Source: Elusimicrobiota bacterium (GTDB lineage Bacteria; Elusimicrobiota; Elusimicrobia; FEN-1173). Taken from it: a stretch of DNA of 7,564 nucleotides. Shown here piece by piece: positions 1 through 5,076 of this stretch. The DNA lies in contig JACQPF010000340.1 of assembly GCA_016207625.1 (NCBI GenBank), positions 1 through 7,564 of the forward strand. Reading direction: 5' to 3'. The translations under genes and the position numbers were made by a program. A model generated the notes under the pieces. The model saw nothing but the letters and a program-made list of their open reading frames with translations. It made no database searches and was not told the origin of the DNA. Position 1 is the first letter of the stretch; the number at the start of each line of letters is the position of its first letter.

Positions 1-835
1 CGTAAAAAGGAACGCGGTGATGCTTCGCCAAAACGGAGAGAGAATAGGTGCCGATCTTATTGGCGGTGTCCCCGTTGGCGGCGATGCGGTCCGCCCCCAC
101 GATGACCGCCGAGATTTTTTCGGTTTTCATCAAGTGGCCGGCCATGTTGTCCGTCACGATTTCGTAGGGGATCCCTTCAACGTGGCATTCCCAGGCGGTC
201 AGGCGGGCTCCTTGGAGATAGGGGCGCGTCTCGTCCACAAGGACCTTGCGGATCTTGCCCTTGGCGTGGGCCGTCCGGACGATGCCCAGCGCCGTGCCGT
301 GGCCGGCCGTGGCCAGCGCGCCCGCGTTGCAATGGGTCAGGACCACGCTGTTGGAGGACAAGAGCGACGCGCCCAGTTCGCCAATGCGCAAGCAGCCCCG
401 GAGATCTTCTTCGTCCACCGCTTTCGCTTCCTTCAGGAGGTCTTTGGCGATGGTTTCCTGAAAAGAAGAGGCGTTGGCCGAGGGGGCTTGCCAGCATCGG
501 CTGAGGCGCTCCAGCGCCCAAAACAAGTTGACGGCCGTGGGCCGCGTGGCGGCCAGCGTCCGGCGCGCTTTCTCCAAGTGGGCCGCCATTTCGCTTTGCG
601 AGCGGAACCGTTTTTCACGGGCGGCCAGCGCCAAGCCGAAAGCGGCCGCGCACCCGATGGCGGGGGCGCCCCGGATGGACATGCGGCGGATGCAGTCGGC
701 GACGTCTTGGTGCGTGCGGCAGCGGATGGTGCGGGTCTTGCGCGGCAGATCGCGCTGTTCGAGGATCAAGAGGCTGGAGCCCGCCCAGCGAAACGCTTGG
801 ACTTTCGATCGAGAGAGAACGCGGGGGAGAAGCAC
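1..835 (-). CDS. mtnA: S-methyl-5-thioribose-1-phosphate isomerase (C-terminus cut by window edge)
   Basis: Converts 5-methylthioribose-1-phosphate to methylthioribulose-1-phosphate in the cytosolic methionine salvage pathway. About 278 codons are present and the frame is open to base 1, so roughly 65-75 C-terminal residues lie outside. Visible motifs, in order, are RGAPAIGCAAA near the N-terminus, RPTAVNLFWALERL, THCNAGALATAG (Cys codon 331-329), ETRPYLQGARLTAWE, DNMAG, and VGADRIAANGDTANKIGTY (GADR Asp codon 91-89). The Cys and Asp are 80 residues apart, which matches the catalytic Cys160/Asp240 pair known for the B. subtilis enzyme, so the protein should be active. I chose GTG 835 because it leaves an N-terminus close to family length and has AGGGA just upstream. 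GTG 889 is the alternative: it overlaps the yggU stop as GTGA and has GGAG eight bases upstream, but it adds 18 residues unlike the family. Last visible gene of the leftward operon. The eIF2B-like paralogue ribose-1,5-bisphosphate isomerase is less likely given these motifs. Confidence 0.96.
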   Translation of the reverse strand, partial: MLLPRVLSRSKVQAFRWAGSSLLILEQRDLPRKTRTIRCRTHQDVADCIRRMSIRGAPAIGCAAAFGLALAAREKRFRSQSEMAAHLEKARRTLAATRPTAVNLFWALERLSRCWQAPSANASSFQETIAKDLLKEAKAVDEEDLRGCLRIGELGASLLSSNSVVLTHCNAGALATAGHGTALGIVRTAHAKGKIRKVLVDETRPYLQGARLTAWECHVEGIPYEIVTDNMAGHLMKTEKISAVIVGADRIAANGDTANKIGTYSLSVLAKHHRVPFY

Positions 836-839
836 GAGT

Positions 840-884
840 CCCTGAGGAGAGGAACCGTTCGTTCCTCTCCTCGGGGAGAGGAAC
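840..884 (-). repeat. Three-arm inverted repeat forming two mutually exclusive hairpins before mtnA
   Basis: On the plus strand, arm 1 (844-855, GAGGAGAGGAAC) pairs perfectly with arm 2 (861-872, GTTCCTCTCCTC) across a five-base loop. Arm 2 also pairs perfectly over ten bases (861-870) with arm 3 (875-884, GGAGAGGAAC) across a four-base loop. Only one pairing can exist at a time. In the leftward transcript the first hairpin can add three more pairs (bases 873-875 with 840-842, one bulge), which would bury the AGGG that precedes GTG 835. The second hairpin would leave it free. No T-run follows on either strand, so it does not look like an intrinsic terminator. If mtnA starts at GTG 889 instead, the repeat is within its coding sequence. 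The repeat arms are directly seen; the regulatory role is inference. Confidence 0.75.
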
Positions 885-885
885 G

Positions 886-1149
886 TCACGGAATGGTCTC
901 CATCACACTTTCAAGCTCTTCTTCGGAGCGGCCGTTGATCTCGATCGTTTTCTCTTTTCCTTTTTGACCCCGAACGATTTTCACGCCGCGGTTTTTCACT
1001 TCGAAGAAGTCCGACAAGAAGCTCACGAGCTCGGCGTTGGCCTTGCCGTCGATGGCAGGGGCCGCCACTTTCACCCGGACGGTGGAGCCGATGCGGCCCA
1101 CCACTTCGCTGCGATGCGCGTTTGGAATGACTCGGACACGGATAATCAT
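886..1149 (-). CDS. yggU: YggU/DUF167 family protein
   Basis: An 87-residue protein of the DUF167 (YggU) family, a small cytosolic alpha/beta fold of unknown biochemical function. The family core VRVKVAAPAIDGKANAELV is clear at about residues 24-42, followed by a VKIVRGQKGKEKTIEI segment that matches the usual conserved strand and basic turn. The length is typical (about 75-105 residues). The start is well supported: GAGGTG lies eight bases before ATG 1149. It sits 30 bases downstream of proC. In many bacteria yggU follows proC and the membrane-protein gene yggT; no yggT is present here. Its stop codon (888-886) overlaps an alternative GTG start for mtnA. Function cannot be assigned beyond the family. 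Confidence 0.93.
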   Translation of the reverse strand: MIIRVRVIPNAHRSEVVGRIGSTVRVKVAAPAIDGKANAELVSFLSDFFEVKNRGVKIVRGQKGKEKTIEINGRSEEELESVMETIP

Positions 1150-1179
1150 GCGTCTTTCACCTCAACTGAGCTTTGATCG

Positions 1180-1992
1180 CTATGCTTTCGACAGTTTGCG
1201 GGATCGCCGGCTTGCCGCCGACAACGCCCGCGTAAAAATCTGGGACAAATGTTCCCGGGCCAAGACCTGGAGCGCGGCTTCCGTCGTGCCGCCGGGAGAG
1301 GTCACCCGATGCCGGAGGAGGACGGCCGGTTCAGCGCTTTTCCCCAGCATGAGGCCCGCGCCGAACACCGTCTGCCGGGAGAGCTCTTCCGCAAAAACTT
1401 GGGGAAGCCCGAGTTTTTGGGCCGCCTGCGACAGGCACTCCGCCAAATAGAACACATAAGCCGGGCCGGAACCGGAAAGCGCGGTGACGGCGTCCATCAA
1501 ATCTTCTTTTGTTTTCCAAACCCGACCAACAGAAGACAGGATCGTTCTGGCCAACGTCTCGTCCGCTTTTTTCGCATGCCGGCCCAGGCAATACACCATG
1601 GCTCCGGCGCGGAAGAGAGCCGGCGTGTTCGGCATCACGCGGATGACCGGCGCCCGGTTCCCCAAGGTTTTCTCGATGAATGAAGTCCGTATTCCGGCCG
1701 CAATTGAAACCACCAGTTGACGCGGCTCGATCCGCCCGCGAAGCCCCGTTAAGACGGGTTCCATCTGCTGGGGTTTGACGCAGAGGACAACGATGCGGCT
1801 TTTTGCGCAGGCCACAGCGTTGTCGGGCCCGGTTCGGACCCCAAGCAGCTTTTCCAAAGAGCGACGGCGGTTTTGATCCACATCCGAAACAAAAATCTGA
1901 GAGGGTTTTACGGTCCCCGCTTCCAGGAGACCCGAAGCGAGCGCGCCGCCCATGTTCCCCCCGCCGATGAAGGCGATTCGGCCAAGCGTCAC
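1180..1992 (-). CDS. proC: Pyrroline-5-carboxylate reductase
   Basis: Catalyses the last step of proline synthesis, the NAD(P)H-dependent reduction of 1-pyrroline-5-carboxylate to L-proline, in the cytosol. The protein has 270 residues, normal for the family. The N-terminal Rossmann fold carries the dinucleotide loop FIGGGNMGGA (residues 8-17). RVMPNTPA (118-125) is the conserved substrate/cofactor strip. The C-terminal dimerisation domain has SGSGPAY (173-179) and TSPGGTT (231-237), both hallmarks of the ProC signature. It begins with GTG overlapping the yggS stop (GTGA, 1992-1989). Only a weak AGG lies upstream, so translation is probably coupled to yggS. The last ten residues are basic and appear unconserved. 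The yggS-proC linkage is widespread in bacteria and fits the known effect of YggS on PLP and amino-acid balance. Confidence 0.98.
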   Translation of the reverse strand: MTLGRIAFIGGGNMGGALASGLLEAGTVKPSQIFVSDVDQNRRRSLEKLLGVRTGPDNAVACAKSRIVVLCVKPQQMEPVLTGLRGRIEPRQLVVSIAAGIRTSFIEKTLGNRAPVIRVMPNTPALFRAGAMVYCLGRHAKKADETLARTILSSVGRVWKTKEDLMDAVTALSGSGPAYVFYLAECLSQAAQKLGLPQVFAEELSRQTVFGAGLMLGKSAEPAVLLRHRVTSPGGTTEAALQVLAREHLSQIFTRALSAASRRSRKLSKA

Positions 1993-2768
1993 AAAAGATC
2001 GGCCTGGGGGCGTTGCCCGAACAGCGCGGTTCCGATACGAATCATGTTGGCTCCCTCTTCCACGGCGACTTCATAATCGTGAGACATGCCCATGGAGAGG
2101 ATGGGCCGGTTCCCTTTAAACCTCGCAAAGAAACGGTCAAACAAGTCCTTGGCCCTCCGAAAATAGGGCCGCGCCAAATGGGATTCCTCAAAATAGGGGG
2201 CCATCGTCATAAGCCCCTCAATTTGAAGGAAAGGGAACAAAGAAGTCTGGCTTAAAAAATCATCCAAATGCTCCGGAGCCAGGCCGAACTTCGTTTGTTC
2301 ATCAGAAACCTTTATCTCCACCAAGCAAGGAATGACCTTCCCCTGAACAGCCGCTTCACGATTTAATATTTCAGCCAGGCGCAAACTGTCGAGGGATTGA
2401 ATAAAATCGAAAATTTCGACGGCTTTTTTGGCCTTATTTGTCTGGAGATGACCCACCAAATGCCAATTGATATCATACCCGGACAACGAGGTTTGAAAAG
2501 AAGACTTTTTTAATGCCGCTTCTTGAATCCGGCTCTCTCCCACATGGCGCAGTCCGCATTTCCAGGCTTCTTCGAGGGAAGAAAAGGGCATGGTTTTCGT
2601 GACGGCCAGAATCGTGATGTCTGCCAAAGAGCGATCGGTGCGAAGGGCGGCCCTGGCCACATTTTCTTGTAAAGCAGCCAAACGGTGAGAAAGGGTATCC
2701 ACGGCCATATCGATCAAACCTGCGGAAGTAAAGGAAAGCCTCCCTGGCTTTAAAGAAGCGGGAGGCAT
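1989..2768 (-). CDS. yggS: YggS family pyridoxal phosphate homeostasis protein (PLPBP)
   Basis: Binds pyridoxal 5'-phosphate without known catalysis and buffers cellular PLP. It has the single-domain TIM-barrel fold of the alanine racemase N-terminal type. Family motifs run in order: ILAVTKTMP with the PLP-binding lysine, HVGESRIQEA, NWHLVGHLQTNKAKK, FIQSLDSLRLAEIL, EIKVSDEQTKFGL, IEGLMTMAP, LSMGMSHDYEVAVEEG and MIRIGTALFG. The start is uncertain. ATG 2768 has GAGAGG seven bases upstream and a promoter about 23 bases upstream, giving 259 residues. ATG 2708 gives 239 residues and places the lysine at 38, almost exactly as in E. coli YggS (Lys36), but has only a weak AGG. I prefer 2768 on translation signals and note that its extra 20 residues look unconserved. 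The frame also extends to ATG 2831, which lies upstream of the promoter and is unlikely. First gene of the leftward operon; base composition is more AT-rich than tolB. Confidence 0.95.
   Translation of the reverse strand: MPPASLKPGRLSFTSAGLIDMAVDTLSHRLAALQENVARAALRTDRSLADITILAVTKTMPFSSLEEAWKCGLRHVGESRIQEAALKKSSFQTSLSGYDINWHLVGHLQTNKAKKAVEIFDFIQSLDSLRLAEILNREAAVQGKVIPCLVEIKVSDEQTKFGLAPEHLDDFLSQTSLFPFLQIEGLMTMAPYFEESHLARPYFRRAKDLFDRFFARFKGNRPILSMGMSHDYEVAVEEGANMIRIGTALFGQRPQADLL
2738..2766 (-). repeat. Inverted repeat at the 5' end of yggS
   Basis: GCCTCCC (2738-2744) and GGGAGGC (2760-2766) form a perfect seven-base inverted repeat around a 15-base loop. A second, overlapping repeat, AAAGCC (2735-2740) with GGCTTT (2746-2751), competes for the same bases. 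In the leftward mRNA the first stem begins at the G of ATG 2768 and lies between the two candidate yggS starts. It could affect which start is used. Neither stem is followed by a T-run, so it is not a terminator. The repeats are seen directly; any function is inference and they could be chance. Confidence 0.45.
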
Positions 2769-2790
2769 CCAATGACCTCTCAAGTAAATT

Positions 2791-2819
2791 ATGATAGCAA
2801 AATCAAGCCCCCTCCGCAA
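2791..2819 (-). promoter_or_regulatory. Putative sigma70-type promoter for the yggS-proC-yggU-mtnA operon
   Basis: Reading leftward, TTGCGG (2819-2814) and TATCAT (2796-2791) are separated by exactly 17 bases. The -10 box differs from TATAAT by one base; the -35 box keeps TTG. Transcription would begin near 2784, about 16 bases before ATG 2768 and just ahead of its GAGAGG. The match is moderate, and the position directly before the first gene of the operon strengthens it. Confidence 0.6.
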
Positions 2820-2825
2820 GCAAAC

Positions 2826-2854
2826 TTGCATAACACGTAGGCGTTCGATATAAT
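2826..2854 (+). promoter_or_regulatory. Putative sigma70-type promoter for the pal-tolB operon
   Basis: TTGCAT (2826-2831), a 17-base spacer and a perfect TATAAT (2849-2854) form a near-consensus housekeeping promoter pointing toward pal. The start site would be near 2861, giving a leader of about 95 bases before ATG 2956. The leader ends in AGGAG ten bases before the start. Six bases separate this -35 box from that of the leftward yggS promoter, so the two polymerases would probably compete. Confidence 0.72.
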
Positions 2855-2875
2855 GACCATAATTGTCATATCGAA
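2844..2875. promoter_or_regulatory. Interrupted inverted repeat over the pal promoter (candidate operator)
   Basis: The left arm 2844-2857 (TTCGATATAATGAC) and right arm 2865-2875 (GTCATATCGAA) match over eleven base pairs, with three extra bases in the left arm and a seven-base centre. The repeat spans the -10 box and the predicted transcription start of the pal promoter. That placement is typical of a repressor site, but a leader hairpin is also possible in part. No specific regulator is recognisable. The repeat is seen directly; the operator role is inference. Confidence 0.5.
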
Positions 2876-2955
2876 TCGGCTTTAGAAATCAGCATATTTG
2901 AGGGGCTTTTCGCGTATAAGACATTTTTCTGCGCTGTGAAAGGAGTTTCTTAATC

Positions 2956-3549
2956 ATGAAAAGGTTTGAAAACATTTGGAAAGCGGCTGGTCTTATGGCT
3001 TTGGCGGTGGTCTTAACCGGGTGTCCCCCCAAGAAAAAGCCCGTCATTCCTTCTGAAGCGGAAGTCACGCCTCCTCCGCAGGAAGAAGTGAAAGCCCCGG
3101 AGGAAACGCCTCAGACCGGCCTTGAAATCGGGACCGATTGGGCTTCGGTCCCCAATATGGAAGCGATCTATTTTGACTATAATAAAGCCGATCTTCGGGG
3201 AGACGCCCGCGCCGCGCTTAAAAGGAACGCGGAGTTCCTGAAGACCGTTATAAGCGTCTCGCCGGCGGTCCAAGTGCGTGTGGAAGGGCATTGTGATGAG
3301 CGCGGCACATTGGAATACAACCTGGCTTTGGGCGAAAGACGAGCAAACGCCGTTCGGGATTATTATGCCTCCCTTGGAGTCTCCCGTTCGACCCTGGCCA
3401 GCATTTCCTATGGCGAGGAAAGGCCCGTTTGCGCGGAAAGCAGTGAAGATTGCTGGTCCCGAAACAGGCGTGGGGAGACCACTCTGAAGTCCGCGGAGGG
3501 GCCGATTCGCATCCCACTGGACAAGCTGTCGTCGACTCCCAATCCGTAA
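2956..3549 (+). CDS. pal: Peptidoglycan-associated lipoprotein Pal
   Basis: Outer-membrane lipoprotein that holds the outer membrane to peptidoglycan and is the TolB partner in the Tol-Pal constriction machine. The 197-residue protein has a lipoprotein signal ending in the lipobox LTGC (lipidated Cys23). A Pro/Glu-rich tether follows (about 29-55), then an OmpA-type domain (about 69-173). FDYNKADLR, VEGHCDERGT, YNLALGERRANAV and SYGEERP are all family signatures. Asp114 and Arg129 are 15 residues apart, matching the pair that binds diaminopimelate in OmpA-like domains. After NRR the chain runs about 25 more residues, longer than E. coli Pal, and ends in LSSTPNP. AGGAG lies ten bases before the ATG. 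It leads the rightward operon, whereas in E. coli pal follows tolB. Confidence 0.96.
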   Translation: MKRFENIWKAAGLMALAVVLTGCPPKKKPVIPSEAEVTPPPQEEVKAPEETPQTGLEIGTDWASVPNMEAIYFDYNKADLRGDARAALKRNAEFLKTVISVSPAVQVRVEGHCDERGTLEYNLALGERRANAVRDYYASLGVSRSTLASISYGEERPVCAESSEDCWSRNRRGETTLKSAEGPIRIPLDKLSSTPNP

Positions 3550-3585
3550 CCGCGTTTGTCCCATACGAGTTCGCGAAGGGATTTT

Positions 3586-4377
3586 ATGCCGGTCGTTGTG
3601 AGGATCCGGGGAGCCGCGGCGGCTGGGGCCCTTATGGTTTCTCTCTTCTTATCGGGCTGTTTGGCCACTCAACAGGAGATTGAGGACTTGCGGGTGGACA
3701 TCGCGCGTCTTCAAAGCACCCTAGCCAAGTCCCAGACCGGCCAAGTCGAGTCTCAGAAATCCCTCCAGGGCAACCAGGCGGACCTCATGTCCCAAATGGG
3801 CACTCTCAGCCGGAACCTTGAAATCCTCTCCACGCACTTGGAGGAAAGCCAGAGCCGGATGTCGCTGTTGTCCACGCGGCTGGACGACCTGGATAAGAAC
3901 CTCTCCAACCGGTTGGACCTTGTTTCCGAGGCGCTCTCTGGAGCCAAGGCCGCCGTCCCGCCTCCGCCCAGCACGCTCTTCAATATGGCGTACAGCGACT
4001 TCACGCGGCGGCGGTACGATCAGGCCATCCAGGGTTTTCAAGGGTATTTGGAGAAGTATGGCGACACAGAGAAAGCGGCGGAAGCCCAATTCTACATCGG
4101 GGAATCGCGGCTGGCCAAACAGCAATGGACTGAAGCGCAGGACGCCTACGATAAGGTGCTTGTGCAGTATTCCACAAGTTCCATAGTTCCCGCCGCTTAT
4201 CTTCAAAAGGGGTCAGCGCTCGAAAAGCAGGGAAAAACGAGCGAAGCTCTTGCGGTTTATGATGCCATCATCAAGAAATATCCTTACCGCCAGGAAGCCG
4301 GCACGGCTCAGTCGAGGGTGGAATCGCTCCGGACTCCTCCTGCCGCCCCCCCGAAACCCAAATCAACAAACGATTGA
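3586..4377 (+). CDS. cpoB: Tol-Pal system protein CpoB/YbgF (predicted lipoprotein)
   Basis: Periplasmic helper of the Tol-Pal system. In E. coli CpoB interacts with TolA and links Tol function to PBP1B-driven peptidoglycan synthesis during division. Here 263 residues start at ATG 3586, which has AAGGG five bases upstream. The frame extends to TTG 3556, but that start lacks a site and would push the signal sequence inward. A hydrophobic signal ends in LSGC, predicting lipidation at Cys25; the E. coli protein is soluble, so this copy is probably membrane-anchored. Residues about 29-125 are heptad-rich and predicted to be a coiled coil that trimerises. From about 131 there are TPR-like repeats beginning LFNMAYSDF, AEAQFYIGESRLAK and PAAYLQKGSALEKQGK. 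Separated from pal by 36 bases and from the next gene by 13. Confidence 0.92.
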   Translation: MPVVVRIRGAAAAGALMVSLFLSGCLATQQEIEDLRVDIARLQSTLAKSQTGQVESQKSLQGNQADLMSQMGTLSRNLEILSTHLEESQSRMSLLSTRLDDLDKNLSNRLDLVSEALSGAKAAVPPPPSTLFNMAYSDFTRRRYDQAIQGFQGYLEKYGDTEKAAEAQFYIGESRLAKQQWTEAQDAYDKVLVQYSTSSIVPAAYLQKGSALEKQGKTSEALAVYDAIIKKYPYRQEAGTAQSRVESLRTPPAAPPKPKSTND

Positions 4378-4390
4378 TTTCGCTTTCTTT

Positions 4391-5053
4391 ATGAACGTCA
4401 GGGAAATGTCTCTCATTCACTGGGTTGTTTTGTCGGCGTTATTTCACGCCTTCTTCCTCGGACTTCGTATGGCGAACCGGAAGGTGTCCATGGCGATGAT
4501 CCCCGTCGAATTTATGTACACCGCTCCCGCTCCTCCCGTGGAAGCCCCCGCGACGGAACCGGCGCCGCCACAGGCGAAACCTGCGCCTCCGAAGAAAGCC
4601 CAGGAGAAACCCAAGGCGCCGTCTCAAAAGAAAGGAGAGATCCCAAAACCTGAAATAAGAAAGAAGGCGGTTCCCAAAACGGCGGTTCTGAAGCCGACTC
4701 CCCAAGAGGCCGAAGACGCGGTTCCAAAACCCGCCTCCGCGCAGCCGGTGTCGAACCTGATCATGACGAAGCAGGTTTTCCCGTTTTCTTATTACGCCCG
4801 CATCGTTCAGCAGAAGGTTTGGAGAGAGTGGGATAAGTCGACCGCGTTGGGTCAGCGCAAGGCGGTGGTTTTGTTCCAAATCACGAGAGATGGACGTGTG
4901 GCCAGCGTCAAAACGGAGAAATCTTCCGGAGACGGGCTCTTTGATCAGGCCGCCCTGCGCGCCGTGCAGTTGGCTTCTCCTTTCCCGCCTTTGCCCGCCG
5001 GTTATGCGGAAGAGGCGTTGGACGTTTTCTTCGAGTTCAACTTCAATGAATAA
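4391..5053 (+). CDS. tolA: TolA/TonB-type energy transducer
   Basis: A 220-residue inner-membrane protein expected to carry force across the periplasm, most likely the TolA of this cluster because it lies between cpoB and tolB. A short cytosolic start is followed by one membrane helix (about residues 8-26) containing SALFH. This is the Ser-x3-His pattern (Ser15, His19) known in TonB and TolA helices that contact TolQR or ExbBD. A Pro/Lys/Glu-rich spacer covers about 46-118. A TonB-type C-terminal domain covers about 128-220 (YYARIVQQKVWREW, FQITRDGRVASVKTEKSSG, ALRAVQLASPFPPLP, FFEFNF). It is far shorter than E. coli TolA and close to TonB in size. ATG 4391 has no clear ribosome site and probably relies on coupling to cpoB. 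ATG 4406 is an alternative, but its AGGG is too close. A true TonB cannot be excluded from sequence alone. Confidence 0.85.
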   Translation: MNVREMSLIHWVVLSALFHAFFLGLRMANRKVSMAMIPVEFMYTAPAPPVEAPATEPAPPQAKPAPPKKAQEKPKAPSQKKGEIPKPEIRKKAVPKTAVLKPTPQEAEDAVPKPASAQPVSNLIMTKQVFPFSYYARIVQQKVWREWDKSTALGQRKAVVLFQITRDGRVASVKTEKSSGDGLFDQAALRAVQLASPFPPLPAGYAEEALDVFFEFNFNE

Positions 5054-5076
5054 CTCCTGACCCATAAAAGGATCGC

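Noticed and set aside
840..884. Intrinsic terminator between yggU and mtnA
   Set aside because: The hairpin is strong, but neither side has a T-run in the right place, and mtnA follows immediately in the same direction.
836..885. SAM riboswitch upstream of mtnA
   Set aside because: The interval of about 50 bases is too short for known SAM riboswitch classes, and it consists almost wholly of the simple repeat arms.
17..967. Long plus-strand open frame opposite mtnA
   Set aside because: It lies antisense to an mtnA sequence with all family motifs. Its protein is Arg/Gly-rich with no recognisable domain, as expected for a shadow frame in GC-rich DNA.
2804..2908. Distant inverted copies of GAGGGG(G)CTT flanking the divergent region
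   Set aside because: The copies are short, differ by one base and are about 90 bases apart; they are compatible with chance.
2898..2920. Second pal promoter, TTGAGG with TATAAG
   Set aside because: The spacer is only 11 bases, too short for a sigma70 promoter.
3013..3564. Minus-strand open frame opposite pal
   Set aside because: It is antisense to a well-supported Pal with lipobox and OmpA motifs.
4439..5065. Minus-strand open frame opposite tolA, Arg/Leu/Phe-rich
   Set aside because: It is the reverse of the Pro/Lys-rich spacer codons, with no start signals and no domain.
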